From Campylobacter sp. MIT 21-1684 (GTDB lineage: Bacteria; Campylobacterota; Campylobacteria; Campylobacterales; Campylobacteraceae): a DNA stretch of 64,000 bases. The translations under genes and the position numbers were made by a program. How positions within the stretch are numbered: position 1 is the first letter of the stretch; every line of letters begins with the position of its first letter. The stretch is taken from NCBI RefSeq assembly GCF_026241315.1, contig NZ_JAPHNA010000001.1, forward strand, positions 1 through 64,000, written 5' to 3'. Shown in pieces: positions 39,105-49,624 of the stretch. The notes under the pieces were generated by a model, which saw only the letters and a list, made by a program, of their open reading frames with translations, was not told the origin of the DNA and made no database searches.

Positions 39105-40178
39105 ATGCAATACAAGAGATATAAAACCAAACAAATTAAAATAGGACAAGTTCTCATTGGCGGGAATGCGCCCATTTCAGTTCAATCTATGCTCTTTAGC
39201 AAAACTAAAGATATAGAATCTTCTTTAGAACAACTCAACCGTTTGTATTTTGCTGGAGCGGATATAGTGCGTTTAGCTTGTCTTGATATGGCTGATGCAA
39301 GGGCTTTAAAAGAAATTAAATCAAAGAGCCCTCTACCTTTGATTGTTGATATACATTTTAACCATAAACTTGCTGTGTTTTGTGCGCAATTTATTGACGG
39401 AGTGCGTATAAATCCCGGTAATATAGGTTCTAAAGAAAATATAAAAGAAGTAGTGAAAGCCTGCAAAGAAAGAAATATTCCTATAAGGATAGGAATCAAT
39501 CACGGTTCAATAGAAAAGCAATTTAGCGATAAATATGGATATGGTATTGATGCTATGCTTGAAAGTGCCAAATACAACATAGGTCTTTTGGAAGATCTTG
39601 ATTTTACAGATATTAAAATTTCTATGAAAACTTCAGACACACAAAAGACGATTCAAGCTTATGAAAGACTCAGACCTCTTTGTGATTACCCTTTTCACTT
39701 AGGTGTAACAGAAGCTGGAACAAAATTTCACAGTACAATAAAAAGCTCTATTGCACTTGGAAATCTCCTCTTAAAAGGTATAGGTGATACAATGAGAGTT
39801 TCAATGACAGGAGAACTTGAAGAGGAAATTCGCGTTGCAAAAGCTATCTTACAAGACAGCGGAGTACAAAAAAGCGGTATTAATATTATCTCCTGTCCCA
39901 CTTGCGGACGAATACAAAGTGATTTGGTGAAAGCAATTGCCATTGTTGAAGAAAAAACAAAACACATACAAGAACCTTTAAATATTAGCATTATGGGTTG
40001 TGTTGTTAATGCTTTAGGTGAAGCAAAAGGAGCTGATGTTGCCATAGCTTTTGGAAAAAAACAAGGTTTAATCATCAGACAAGGCGAAGTTGTAGCCAAA
40101 CTAAAAGAAGATGAGCTTGTAGAGAGATTCTTGCTTGAAGTTGAAGATGAACTTAAAAGCAGAACAATAAAAGAATAA
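39105..40178 (+). CDS. ispG: HMB-PP synthase IspG (GcpE)
   Basis: Iron-sulfur enzyme of the MEP isoprenoid pathway, converting MEcPP to HMB-PP. The 357-aa product has the TIM-barrel N-terminal part and the cluster ligands Cys264, Cys267 (SCPTCGR) and Cys299 (IMGCVVN), then the conserved GEAKGAD block. It diverges from the APS kinase-like gene. Complete. Confidence 0.96.
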   Translation: MQYKRYKTKQIKIGQVLIGGNAPISVQSMLFSKTKDIESSLEQLNRLYFAGADIVRLACLDMADARALKEIKSKSPLPLIVDIHFNHKLAVFCAQFIDGVRINPGNIGSKENIKEVVKACKERNIPIRIGINHGSIEKQFSDKYGYGIDAMLESAKYNIGLLEDLDFTDIKISMKTSDTQKTIQAYERLRPLCDYPFHLGVTEAGTKFHSTIKSSIALGNLLLKGIGDTMRVSMTGELEEEIRVAKAILQDSGVQKSGINIISCPTCGRIQSDLVKAIAIVEEKTKHIQEPLNISIMGCVVNALGEAKGADVAIAFGKKQGLIIRQGEVVAKLKEDELVERFLLEVEDELKSRTIKE

Positions 40179-40238
40179 AATTACAAAACAAATCAATTAA
40201 ACTCAAATGTACAAGCTAGAGTTTCAGATTGTATTTTG

Positions 40239-40244
40239 TATAAT
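40239..40244 (+). promoter_or_regulatory. -10 box of dnaB
   Basis: TATAAT preceded by TTTTG, 40 bp before the dnaB ATG; the intergenic region 40179-40283 has no other evident feature. Confidence 0.55.
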
Positions 40245-40283
40245 ACAATACTTAAAAATAAAATCTAAACCAAAGAAGTATAA

Positions 40284-41660
40284 ATGCAATATAATGAACA
40301 TTTTGATTTAGACCTAGAACGTGCTATTTTAAGCGCGTGTATAAGTAGCGAGGAAACGTATTTAAGCATAGCTGAAGATATTGAGCCTCAAGACTTTAGT
40401 CTCAAAGCACATCAAGACATTTTTAAAGCCTTAATAACTTGTGCAAACGCTAGAGAACCCATTAGCATAAGTTTTTTAAAAAAACACAAAAATTTAGATG
40501 AAAACATTCTCAATGAAATTCTCTCCACTCCTTCTATCATTGACATTGCCTTATATGTAAAAGAATTGAGAGAAAAATCTCTCAAAAGACAGTTACTTCA
40601 TTTCGCCCATCTTCTTCCAACACGTATCAACCAAATGCGTCCTGTCAATGAAATTACTGATGAATTAAGCAAAGAACTTTTTAATCTTACCAATCGTATA
40701 AATACAAGGGATATTAAAGATATGCAAATAGTTCTTGAAGAACTTCTTGAAGATTTTAAAAAACAAAAACTGCTAGAAAATAAAGATATAATAGGACTAG
40801 ACACAGGTTTTAGCGAATTAAATAGTATGACTAAGGGTTTTAAGGGTGGTGAGCTTATTATTATAGCGGCACGTCCGGGAATGGGAAAGACTTCTTTATG
40901 TCTTTATTTTATTGAAAGAACTCTAAGACAAAACAAAGGTGTTGTAATGTTTTCACTTGAAATGCCAGCAACACACATTATGCAAAGAATGCTTTCAGCT
41001 AAAACTTCAATCCCTTTACAAAGAATCCTCACAGCTGATTTAAATGATGATGAATGGGAAAGAATAGGACACGCTTGTGATGAATACGCTCAAAATACAT
41101 TTTTCATTTACGATAACGGATATGCAACAATAACAGATATTCGAGCGATTTTAAGAAGATTAAAAACCAAAGACCAACAAATAGAACTTTGCGTTGTTGA
41201 TTACATAGGACTTATGATGAGCAATTCAACCTTTAATGACAGGCATTTGCAAGTTAGTGAAATTTCAAGAGGCTTAAAACTTTTGGCACGAGAACTTGAT
41301 ATACCTATTATCGCTCTTTCGCAACTTAATCGTTCTTTAGAATCAAGATCAAATAAAAGGCCTATGCTTAGCGATCTGCGTGAAAGTGGTGCGATAGAGC
41401 AAGATGCAGACAGTATTTTATTTGTTTATCGTGATGAAGTATATAGAGAGCAAGAAGAAAAAGAAAGAGAGAATAAAGCAAAAGCTGAAGGTAAAGAATA
41501 TAATAGAATTTTTATGCCAAATCCAGTTCAAGAAGAAGCCGAAATTATAGTTGGAAAAAACAGAAATGGTCCAATTGGTACCGCAGGAGTATTATTTTTT
41601 AAAGAAAAATCTTGTTTTGTTGATAAGCCTCGTTTTACAAGTACAGAATTTAAAGACTGA
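40284..41660 (+). CDS. dnaB: Replicative DNA helicase DnaB
   Basis: Hexameric 5'-3' helicase of 458 aa. The N-terminal collar domain covers about 8-110, and the RecA-like domain has Walker A ARPGMGKTS (196-204), Walker B ELCVVDYIGLM and the motif-4 region SQLNRSLE/RPMLSDLRESGAIEQDAD, cut here. No intein. Monocistronic by appearance. Confidence 0.96.
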   Translation: MQYNEHFDLDLERAILSACISSEETYLSIAEDIEPQDFSLKAHQDIFKALITCANAREPISISFLKKHKNLDENILNEILSTPSIIDIALYVKELREKSLKRQLLHFAHLLPTRINQMRPVNEITDELSKELFNLTNRINTRDIKDMQIVLEELLEDFKKQKLLENKDIIGLDTGFSELNSMTKGFKGGELIIIAARPGMGKTSLCLYFIERTLRQNKGVVMFSLEMPATHIMQRMLSAKTSIPLQRILTADLNDDEWERIGHACDEYAQNTFFIYDNGYATITDIRAILRRLKTKDQQIELCVVDYIGLMMSNSTFNDRHLQVSEISRGLKLLARELDIPIIALSQLNRSLESRSNKRPMLSDLRESGAIEQDADSILFVYRDEVYREQEEKERENKAKAEGKEYNRIFMPNPVQEEAEIIVGKNRNGPIGTAGVLFFKEKSCFVDKPRFTSTEFKD

Positions 41661-41756
41661 TTTCAAATTGTTACAAAATTATTGCAAAATATACAGAAAA
41701 ACAATAAAATTCGTGTGATTTGCTTAATTTCTTAATCTAAAATCCATAAAAATCGT

Positions 41757-41762
41757 TATAAT
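41757..41762 (+). promoter_or_regulatory. -10 box of ilvI-ilvH-lpxD
   Basis: TATAAT about 29 bp before the ilvI ATG, with Shine-Dalgarno AGGAG at 41777-41781. No leader peptide or attenuator was evident. Confidence 0.55.
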
Positions 41763-41790
41763 TTCATTATTTTAATAGGAGTAGAATGTT

Positions 41791-43494
41791 ATGAAAAAGA
41801 TAAGCGGCTCTGCAATGATTTGCGAAGCCTTAAAAGAAGAAAAGGTACAGATTGTTTTTGGCTATCCCGGTGGTGCAGCCTTAAATATTTATGATGAAAT
41901 CTATAAACAAAAATACTTCAAACATATACTTGTAAGGCACGAACAGGCTGCTTTACACGCTGCTGATGCATATGCAAGAATGAGTGGTAAAGTTGGAGTT
42001 GCCATCGTTACAAGCGGACCAGGCTTTACAAATACCATCACAGGACTTGCTACAGCATACAGCGATTCTATTCCTTTAGTACTTATTTCCGGCCAAGTAG
42101 CCAATTCTCTTATAGGCACAGATGCTTTTCAAGAAATTGATGCAGTAGGAATTTCTCGTCCCTGTGTAAAACATAATTATCTTGTAACCCATATAGAAGA
42201 ATTACCTCGTATTTTAAAAGAAGCTTTCTATCTTGCAAACACAGGAAGAAAAGGACCTGTACACATTGATATTCCAAAAGATGTAAGTGCAGTTTTAGGT
42301 GAATGGTACTATCCTAAAGAACTTATTATGAAAACTTATAAACCTGTTTATAAAGGAAACACAAAACAAATAAAAAAATTTGCTGAACTCTTAAAAGAAG
42401 CAAAAAAGCCTTTGTTTTACCTTGGAGGAGGTTGCATTTCTTCAAATGCAAGTGAAAAAATACGAGAACTTGTCAAACTGACACAAATTCCAGCTATTGA
42501 AACCTTAATGGCTTTAGGCACTCTACGAAATGATGATGCTCTCAATCTCAAAATGGCAGGAATGCACGGAAGCTACACTGCAAATATGGCTATAAGCGAA
42601 TGCGACCTGCTTATAGCTATTGGAGCAAGGTTTGATGATAGAATCACCGGAAAAACAAGTGAATTTGCCAAACAAGCAAAAATCATTCATATTGATATAG
42701 ATCCAAGCTCTATTTCTAAAATCATTAATGCACATTTTCCTGTTGTTGGTGATATTTTGCAAGTTATCACACAACTTTTAAATGAGTTAAAAAAAGAAGA
42801 TTTTATTCCACAAACGCAAGAATGGCTTGAAAATCTAACACACTATCAAAAACTCTATCCATTAAGTTATGAAGATAGTGACGAAATTCTAAAACCACAA
42901 TGGATTATTGAGGAAAGTGCAAAACTCGCTCCAAACGCAAGAATTATTACTGATGTTGGACAGCATCAAATGTGGGTTGCACAATTTTACCCTTTTAACT
43001 ATCCAAGACAGCTAGCTACAAGCGGAGGACAAGGGGCGATGGGATATTCTGTACCTGCTGCTTTAGGAGCAAAACTTGCGGTGGGAGAAAAAGAAATTGT
43101 AGTCAATTTTGTCGGAGATGGCTCTGTTTTAATGAATATACAAGAATTAATAACAGCTTATGAATATAATATAGCAACTATACACATCATACTCAACAAT
43201 GCTTTTTTAGGTATGGTGCGACAATGGCAAAGTATGTTTTATCAAGAGCATTTTTCAGAAACAGACTTAACAGTACAACCTGATTTTATAAAAATTGCTG
43301 AAGGTTTTGGCTGCTTAGGCTATCACATTCATACAAAAGCTGAATTTAGACAGGCTTTCAAAGAAGCTTTACAAGCAAAAAAAACCGCCCTTTTAAATGT
43401 TGTCATAGACAGATTCGAAGATGTTTTACCTATGGTTCCAGCTGGTGGGGCTATTTATAATATGATTTTACCAAAAGCAAAGGAAATACAATGA
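41791..43494 (+). CDS. ilvI: Acetolactate synthase large subunit
   Basis: ThDP enzyme of 567 aa, first step of branched-chain amino-acid synthesis. The N-terminal block GYPGGAALNIYDEIY with the conserved Glu in RHEQAALHAADAYA, the FAD-binding middle domain and the ThDP motif GDGSVLMNIQELITA followed by NN are all visible. It overlaps ilvH by 4 bp (ATGA). Complete. Confidence 0.96.
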   Translation: MKKISGSAMICEALKEEKVQIVFGYPGGAALNIYDEIYKQKYFKHILVRHEQAALHAADAYARMSGKVGVAIVTSGPGFTNTITGLATAYSDSIPLVLISGQVANSLIGTDAFQEIDAVGISRPCVKHNYLVTHIEELPRILKEAFYLANTGRKGPVHIDIPKDVSAVLGEWYYPKELIMKTYKPVYKGNTKQIKKFAELLKEAKKPLFYLGGGCISSNASEKIRELVKLTQIPAIETLMALGTLRNDDALNLKMAGMHGSYTANMAISECDLLIAIGARFDDRITGKTSEFAKQAKIIHIDIDPSSISKIINAHFPVVGDILQVITQLLNELKKEDFIPQTQEWLENLTHYQKLYPLSYEDSDEILKPQWIIEESAKLAPNARIITDVGQHQMWVAQFYPFNYPRQLATSGGQGAMGYSVPAALGAKLAVGEKEIVVNFVGDGSVLMNIQELITAYEYNIATIHIILNNAFLGMVRQWQSMFYQEHFSETDLTVQPDFIKIAEGFGCLGYHIHTKAEFRQAFKEALQAKKTALLNVVIDRFEDVLPMVPAGGAIYNMILPKAKEIQ

Positions 43495-43955
43495 GAAGAG
43501 TTTTATCAGCTATTGTATTAAATGAACACGGAGTTTTATCTCGAATTGTAGGGCTTTTTTCAGGTAGAGGATACAATATAGATACTCTTACAGTTGCTCC
43601 TTTGCCTAATAGTGAATTTTCTAGAGTGAATATAGTAACCTACGGAGATGAAAGAGTATTTGAACAAATAGTCAAACAGCTTCACAAACTTATACCAACC
43701 TACAAAGTGATAGAAAGTGAGGATTTTATAGAAAAAGAAATGGCTCTTGTCAAAATTCCTTTAAATGAAAATTTAGGGGGTCTTGATGCTGTTTTAAAAG
43801 CTTATAATGGTACTATTGCGAACAGCAATGAAAATTTCTTATTTGTAATGGTAGCTGATGATACAAATCGGATTGAGAATTTTCTTAAAACAATCAAAAA
43901 ATACAATCCAACAGACACAGTTCGAAGTGGTTCTGTTTTAATGGAGATAAAATGA
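43491..43955 (+). CDS. ilvH: Acetolactate synthase small (regulatory) subunit
   Basis: Regulatory subunit of 154 aa. An N-terminal ACT domain ([21 protein letters not shown], cut; near 9-29) binds valine, and a second ACT-like half follows. Coupled to ilvI (ATGA) and to lpxD (ATGA). Normal length for the short form of IlvH. Confidence 0.95.
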   Translation: MRRVLSAIVLNEHGVLSRIVGLFSGRGYNIDTLTVAPLPNSEFSRVNIVTYGDERVFEQIVKQLHKLIPTYKVIESEDFIEKEMALVKIPLNENLGGLDAVLKAYNGTIANSNENFLFVMVADDTNRIENFLKTIKKYNPTDTVRSGSVLMEIK

Positions 43956-44905
43956 AATTAAAAGAAATTGCAGAATTTTTAAGCCTAGAATACAGAGGTG
44001 CTGATAAAGAAATTACTGCTTTAAATTCTTTATTGAAAGCCAACTTCACAGAATTAAGCTACTGTGAAAATAAAAAAAACGCAAAAGATATTCCAAGTAC
44101 TAGCGCAGCAGCTATTTTAATTACAAAAGAATATGAAAATCTTGTTCCTAAAAATACAGAAATTCTTATCAGCCCCAATCCTCGTTTAAGTTTTGCTTTG
44201 CTAAGCAAACTTTTTGCAAAAACACTCATCAATGAAAAATTGCCTCAAAAACAAAGTATTGCAAAAAGTGCAAAAATTATGCCTAATGTGTATCTAGGAA
44301 ATAATATTACAATAGGAGAGAATGTAATAATAATGGCAGGTGCTTTCATAGGCGATAATGTCATCATAGGAGATGAAAGCATTATCCATCCTAATGTCGT
44401 CATTTACAATGATTGTCATATAGGCAAAAAATGCCATCTATTAGCAAATTGTGTTATAGGAAGTGATGGATTTGGATATGCACATAATAATAATGGGGAA
44501 CATTATAAAATTTACCATAACGGCAATGTAATCTTGGAAGACTGCGTAGAAATAGGAGCGTGCACAACTGTTGATAGAGCTGTTTTTGATTCAACTCGTA
44601 TCCAAGCTGGAACAAAAATAGATAATCTTGTTCAGATTGGACACAACTGCGATATAGGACAAAATTGCATTATCGTAGCTCAAACAGGACTTTCAGGCTC
44701 AAGTGAGCTTGGTCGCAATGTGATAATGGGTGGTCAAAGCGGTACAAGCGGACATCTTAAAATCGGCGATTTTAGCACAATAGCCGCAAGAGGTGGAGTA
44801 AGCAAGAATTTACAAGGTGGAAAAGTCTATGGAGGTGCGCCTGCTATGCTGCACAAAGATTGGCTTAAAATTCAAGCAAAAATTATAAAAATTTGTAAAG
44901 AATAG
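43952..44905 (+). CDS. lpxD: UDP-3-O-acylglucosamine N-acyltransferase LpxD
   Basis: Third enzyme of lipid A synthesis, 317 aa. The N-terminal uridine-binding domain covers about 1-95, followed by left-handed beta-helix repeats (hexapeptides such as IGENVI, IGDNVI). [11 protein letters not shown] and the catalytic His region [10 protein letters not shown] are present. Campylobacter can acylate GlcN3N units, so the acceptor may be UDP-GlcNAc3N-based. It overlaps ilvH by 4 bp, an arrangement shared with C. jejuni. Confidence 0.95.
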   Translation: MKLKEIAEFLSLEYRGADKEITALNSLLKANFTELSYCENKKNAKDIPSTSAAAILITKEYENLVPKNTEILISPNPRLSFALLSKLFAKTLINEKLPQKQSIAKSAKIMPNVYLGNNITIGENVIIMAGAFIGDNVIIGDESIIHPNVVIYNDCHIGKKCHLLANCVIGSDGFGYAHNNNGEHYKIYHNGNVILEDCVEIGACTTVDRAVFDSTRIQAGTKIDNLVQIGHNCDIGQNCIIVAQTGLSGSSELGRNVIMGGQSGTSGHLKIGDFSTIAARGGVSKNLQGGKVYGGAPAMLHKDWLKIQAKIIKICKE

Positions 44906-44924
44906 GATTAAAGAAACTATTTCT

Positions 44925-45023
44925 CTATCTTTTATCAAATAAAAAACAGAAATTAAACAATACAGGAACAAGAACTAAAGTTAAAAGTGTTGAGTTTATA
45001 AGCCTGAAAATAATAGCTATTAC
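44925..45023 (-). pseudogene. Remnant of RND efflux pump C-terminus (cmeF-like)
   Basis: A 32-codon piece reading INSTLLTLVLVPVLFNFC and ending DKR-stop, the last membrane helix and tail of an RND transporter (family pattern SStlLTLvvvPvly). No further recognisable piece of the 1000-codon gene remains. Its orientation and place next to the outer-membrane relic and lepA match cmeDEF in C. jejuni (Cj1031-Cj1033). Between 45024 and 45363 I see only stops and unassignable fragments. Confidence 0.7.
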
Positions 45024-45363
45024 CATAAGTAATTTACTTCATATCCTGCTTCACACAAAAATATTATTCTTATATAAAAATTGTTCCTTTTTCACAAAGC
45101 AAACTTGTTTTAAGTTTTGATGAAAAATATAAAATCAAGTAAAAGACAAACATTCCCTTACACTCTTAATGTCAATGTTACAATCTTAAGTGGTACAATA
45201 GCACTTATTTATCCAAGTATAGAATCTAATATACGAAAAAATTTATGCTGAAGTTTTGACAAATACACTTCTAGTCTTTTGGGTAAGGAAAGATTAAAAG
45301 AAATGGTGCATTAACACCACTAACACCCTCACCAATTTAAATATTTTTTGCAAGAATCCATCA

Positions 45364-45920
45364 TAAGATACTTACAACTCTTTTTTGACAAGCAAAGTAT
45401 ATTCTATATTTATCTTTGCTTTTTACAAATTTAAATCTGCAACTTCAGTTCGAATTTATCTTTTGAAGACAGCTCAACCTGATAAAATCTTTCAAGCCTT
45501 TAAAGAGAATTTTGCAAAAGTACAACTTTTTGCTTATTTGCTTTGAGAAGTTCTTTAAGATTTAAAATGTTAAAGTAACACTTAAAGCAAGAGAATTTTT
45601 GCTTTCGATTTGCATTAAAGCGCTAGGATCCTTTTTTGACTCTCTAGCATATTTAACCTCGACCCTCTGCCACCTTCATCAAAAAGCAAAAACCGAAACG
45701 AAAAGAAAGCAAACAGACTTTCTCGCGGATAGCTATATATCCATTTTTAAGACTAATATTTAGCATATAAGAAGCAAAAACATTTTCTTTTTCAAAATAC
45801 CCTTCATATATTCAAGTTACTTGATAAGATATTGTTCATTTTTAAACTCGAAGCAATCAATTCTTTCAAATTTGAATCAAAAACAGACAAAAGTAAAAGC
45901 ATTATAAGAGATATTTTCAT
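45364..45920 (-). pseudogene. Remnant of TolC-like outer-membrane channel (cmeD-like)
   Basis: Begins with an ATG and a signal-peptide-like MKISLIMLLLLSV, followed by LKELIASSLKMNN and a stop, and goes on in broken frames. Later fragments LKELLKANKQKVV, RLERFYQVELSSKDKFE and NIEYTLLVKKEL fit the coiled-coil helices of TolC-family proteins. It diverges from lepA exactly as cmeD does in C. jejuni. The periplasmic adaptor (cmeE) is not recognisable. The operon is therefore lost from this strain. Confidence 0.75.
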
Positions 45921-46033
45921 TCTGCTCAAACTAAATATAATTTAATTATAATAGATTTTAGCAACACTCAATTTCAAATTTAGTTGTTTTAAACCTTATA
46001 TAAGTTACAATTTTTTATTTTTTAGGATGTATT

Positions 46034-47824
46034 ATGAAAAATATTCGTAACTTTTCCATCATCGCTCATATAGATCACGGAAAAAGCACTCTTGCAGATA
46101 GAATCATTGCTGAATGCGGTGCTATTAGTTCCAGAGAGATGAGTGCTCAAGTAATGGATACTATGGATATAGAAAAAGAAAGAGGCATTACAATCAAAGC
46201 CCAATCTGTACGACTCGAATACAACTATAAAGGGCACAATTTCATTTTAAACCTCATCGACACACCAGGTCATGTGGATTTTTCTTATGAAGTAAGCAGA
46301 AGTTTAGCAAGCTGTGAAGGAGCTTTGCTTGTTGTTGATGCAACTCAAGGAGTGCAAGCACAAACAATTGCAAATGTTTATATAGCCCTAGAAAACAATC
46401 TTGAAATTCTCCCTATAATTAACAAAATTGACTTGCCTTCTGCTAATATTGAAAGAGTGAAGAATGAAATTGAACATATTATAGGAATAGACTGCACTGA
46501 AGCTATTTGTGTAAGTGCAAAAACCGGTGAAGGTATAAAAGAACTTCTTGAAAGCATTATTAAAAAAATTCCCGCTCCACAAGATAATGATCAAGCTGCG
46601 ACAAAAGCTTTGATTTATGATTCTTGGTTTGATAATTACCTAGGAGCTTTGGCTTTGGTAAGAATCTATGAAGGAACCATTGCAAAAAATGATGAAGTTT
46701 TCATAATGAGTACAGAAAAAAAATATCTTGTTCAAGATTTATTATATCCTCATCCCTTAAATCCTATCCACACGCAAATTTTAAGTTCTGGAGAAGTGGG
46801 AATTGTTGTTTTAGGACTTAAAACACTAGGAGAGCTTGCTGTTGGCGATACTCTTACTTTAAACAAAAACAAAGCTAAAGAAGCTATCAGCGGTTTTGAG
46901 CAAGCAAAGGCTTTCGTCTTTGCAGGACTATACCCGATAGAAACAGATAAATTTGAAGATTTACGAGAAGCTTTAGATAAGCTTAAGCTTAATGATAGCT
47001 CTTTGAAGTATGAACCAGAGACTTCTTCAGCCTTAGGTTTTGGTTTTAGAGTTGGTTTTTTAGGACTTTTACATATGGAAGTGATCAAAGAAAGATTAGA
47101 ACGTGAATTTAAACTTGATCTTATAGCTACAGCACCAAGTGTTACCTATGAAATTTATCAAACAGATGGAACACTTCTGCAAATTCACAATCCAAGCGAC
47201 CTGCCACCTACAAACAAAATCGAATATATAAAAGAACCTTATGTTAAAGCTACTATTATTACTCCGAGTGAATTTTTAGGAAATATCATCACGCTACTCA
47301 ATAAAAAAAGAGCTGTACAAACAAAAATGGACTATATTACCACAGAACGTGTTTTGCTTGAATATGATATACCGCTTAATGAAATTGTTATGGATTTTTA
47401 CGACAAACTTAAGAGTTTAACAAAGGGCTATGCAAGTTTTGATTATGAAGCAAGTGAATTAAGAATTGGAGACTTAGTGAAACTTGACATAAAAGTAGCA
47501 GGAGAAAATGTGGATGCGCTAAGCATCATCATACCGCAAGAAAAAGCTTTAAACAAAGGCAGGGAACTTGTAAAAGCAATGAAAGAAATAGTACCAAGAC
47601 AACTTTTTGAAGTAGCCATTCAAGCGAGTATAGGAAGTAAGATTATCGCTAGAGAAACAGTGAAGTCTATGGGTAAAAATGTTACAGCTAAATGTTATGG
47701 CGGGGATATTACACGTAAAAGAAAATTGCTCGAAAAACAAAAAGAAGGTAAAAAAAGAATGAAAGCTATAGGAAAAGTCAGTTTGCCACAAGAAGCCTTT
47801 TTAACCGTGTTAAAACTTGATTAG
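46034..47824 (+). CDS. lepA: Elongation factor 4 (LepA)
   Basis: Ribosome-associated GTPase of 596 aa, acting in back-translocation or initiation under stress. The G1 motif AHIDHGKST is at 11-19, DTPGHVDF (G3) and NKIDLP (G4) follow, and the LepA-specific C-terminal domain has the end [18 protein letters not shown], here cut. Complete. The ATG follows an AGGAT Shine-Dalgarno. Confidence 0.96.
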   Translation: MKNIRNFSIIAHIDHGKSTLADRIIAECGAISSREMSAQVMDTMDIEKERGITIKAQSVRLEYNYKGHNFILNLIDTPGHVDFSYEVSRSLASCEGALLVVDATQGVQAQTIANVYIALENNLEILPIINKIDLPSANIERVKNEIEHIIGIDCTEAICVSAKTGEGIKELLESIIKKIPAPQDNDQAATKALIYDSWFDNYLGALALVRIYEGTIAKNDEVFIMSTEKKYLVQDLLYPHPLNPIHTQILSSGEVGIVVLGLKTLGELAVGDTLTLNKNKAKEAISGFEQAKAFVFAGLYPIETDKFEDLREALDKLKLNDSSLKYEPETSSALGFGFRVGFLGLLHMEVIKERLEREFKLDLIATAPSVTYEIYQTDGTLLQIHNPSDLPPTNKIEYIKEPYVKATIITPSEFLGNIITLLNKKRAVQTKMDYITTERVLLEYDIPLNEIVMDFYDKLKSLTKGYASFDYEASELRIGDLVKLDIKVAGENVDALSIIIPQEKALNKGRELVKAMKEIVPRQLFEVAIQASIGSKIIARETVKSMGKNVTAKCYGGDITRKRKLLEKQKEGKKRMKAIGKVSLPQEAFLTVLKLD

Positions 47825-47891
47825 AAGTTTAAAATAAAATACAATTTTTACAAGTTAAACAACTTATCTGTTTTAAGCAATGCCAAAGAAT

Positions 47892-47945
47892 GAAATTGAA
47901 GATTTATTTTCTTATTAGCATACAGACTATGCTTTTTTCAATTTC
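47892..47945 (+). terminator. Terminator after lepA
   Basis: A stem AGCATA-CAGAC-TATGCT (47917-47933) is followed by five more T, as in an intrinsic terminator. It is enclosed by a second perfect repeat, GAAATTGAA (47892-47900) with TTCAATTTC (47937-47945), so a longer two-part hairpin is possible. The remainder of 47825-48013 has no gene. Confidence 0.55.
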
Positions 47946-48013
47946 AAAAATGGGCTAATATCTAACAAATCCTTTATCTCATTTACACAACAAATCAAAA
48001 TATCCCATCTTTG

Positions 48014-49375
48014 TTAAAACCAGAAGAAATACGCCAAGATTGCAATAATTAAAGAACAAAAAATATTCAAATATATTCCCACTTTTATCATTTGTGTCTG
48101 TTGAATATAACCTGTTCCAAAAACTAAAGCATTTGGAGGTGTAGCTACGGGAAGCATAAAAGCACAACTTGCACCTATACCTATAATCAACGCAAGAGCT
48201 AAGCTTGAAACGCCTAAAGAATCCGCTATGGAAATAAAAAATGGTACAAGTAAAGAGGCTGAAGCCGTATTTGAAGTAAATTCTGTCAAAAAAACAATAA
48301 ACAAAGAAACTAAAAGAGCTACAAAAAATAAATTAGTATTTTTAACTAAAGCAACCATTCCATCTGCCATTACCTTACTTGCACCAGAATCTTTTAAAAT
48401 GAAACTTAAAGTTATACCACCTCCAAAAAGCATTAAAACACCCCAATCTGTATTTTTTTGTATCGTTTTCCAATCAACCACTCTAAAAGAACATACTAAA
48501 ATAGCAGCCAATAGAGCTATAACACTATCAAATGAACTTATTTTCTCAAGTCCTGCTAAAGCTGAAAAAAAAGGCTCTAAATAAGCAGAAAAAATCCAAC
48601 AGCAAGCAATAAAAGCAAAAATTGCTAAAGTAATATACCTTTGAGAATTCATTTTAATAGTTTCATCATTACGCATTATATCAATATGATAGTTCAATTT
48701 AGGTCTTAGTACAAAATACAATACTGCAATCATTAAAGGCATAAAAAGAAGTACAACAGGAATCCCATACCAAAGCCACTGTGCAAAAGTAATGCCTAAA
48801 TTTGAAGCTACAATAGAATTTGGAGGTGTTCCCACTAAAGTTCCTATACCTCCAATATTAGCACTAAAAGCTATTCCTAATAAAACAAAAACATAGGTAT
48901 TTCGATTTGCATCAATTTTAGAAAGAATCCCAATAGTCAATGGAAGCATCATTGCTGCAGTTGCTGTATTACTCATCCACATTGATAAAAATGCAGTAGC
49001 TAAAAAAATAGACAAGACAGAAAGAGCAAAATTGCCTTTAGCTAAATAAAGTAATCTTTGAGCTATGATTTTATCAATCTGCTGAAAATGCAATGCCGCT
49101 GCTAAAGCAAAACCACCAAAAAATAAAAAAATATTTGGATCTGCAAAATTTGCAAGAGCATTTTTTGTACTTAACAAGCCTGTACCTATAGCCAAAACAG
49201 GAATTAATATCGATGTGATGGTAACGTGTAAAGCTTCACTAAGCCATAAAACAGCTGCAAAAATTAAAATAGCAAGACCTGAATTCACTTTATGTTCGAA
49301 AGGAAGAAAACAAAGCAATAAAAAAAATATAATAATATCCACAATAACAATGGCTGTTTTTAAAAGATTTGACAC
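48014..49375 (-). CDS. DASS (SLC13)-family carboxylate/anion transporter
   Basis: Membrane protein of 453 aa with about 12-13 segments. Family motifs are SNTATAAMMLPL near residue 130 (first SNT site) and SNTASASLLVPF in the second half, together with the ATPPNALVFGTG and GTPPNSIVASNLG repeats. These Na+- or H+-coupled carriers import C4-dicarboxylates, citrate or sulfate. It lies, in reverse orientation, between lepA and mapA, which adjoin in C. jejuni, so it was inserted (or lost there). A dicarboxylate cargo fits the rest of the metabolism here but is inference. Confidence 0.85.
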   Translation of the reverse strand: MSNLLKTAIVIVDIIIFFLLLCFLPFEHKVNSGLAILIFAAVLWLSEALHVTITSILIPVLAIGTGLLSTKNALANFADPNIFLFFGGFALAAALHFQQIDKIIAQRLLYLAKGNFALSVLSIFLATAFLSMWMSNTATAAMMLPLTIGILSKIDANRNTYVFVLLGIAFSANIGGIGTLVGTPPNSIVASNLGITFAQWLWYGIPVVLLFMPLMIAVLYFVLRPKLNYHIDIMRNDETIKMNSQRYITLAIFAFIACCWIFSAYLEPFFSALAGLEKISSFDSVIALLAAILVCSFRVVDWKTIQKNTDWGVLMLFGGGITLSFILKDSGASKVMADGMVALVKNTNLFFVALLVSLFIVFLTEFTSNTASASLLVPFFISIADSLGVSSLALALIIGIGASCAFMLPVATPPNALVFGTGYIQQTQMIKVGIYLNIFCSLIIAILAYFFWF

Positions 49376-49624
49376 AAATAACTCCTTTTTCTTTATATCT
49401 CAATATTTACAATAATAACATTAAGCTGCTTTGATTGTATAGATTTGAAAGCTCTTTTTTGCAAGTTTTTTTTAAAATTTACAATATTACACAATCTCTT
49501 TTGCTTTTATCCGATATTCTTTTTTATAAAAAGTACTTTCTTATTAGTTAAGAAAATTATATACTAACTTGAAAATTACTTTATTTTTGACTACAATTTC
49601 ACAACTTCGAAAAAGGAGAAGAGA
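49376..49624. promoter_or_regulatory. Divergent promoter region, DASS gene and mapA
   Basis: AT-rich 249 bp without a gene. TACAAT near 49591-49596 lies about 30 bp before mapA and could be its -10 box, and AAAGGAG is its Shine-Dalgarno at 49613-49619. For the opposite gene an AAGGAG precedes the ATG. The GTTACT core found upstream of other catabolic operons is not present here. Confidence 0.4.

Noticed and set aside
44906-46033. A possible small-RNA or origin region
   Set aside because: Fragments of TolC and RND proteins explain much of it; no DnaA-box cluster or stable RNA fold was seen.
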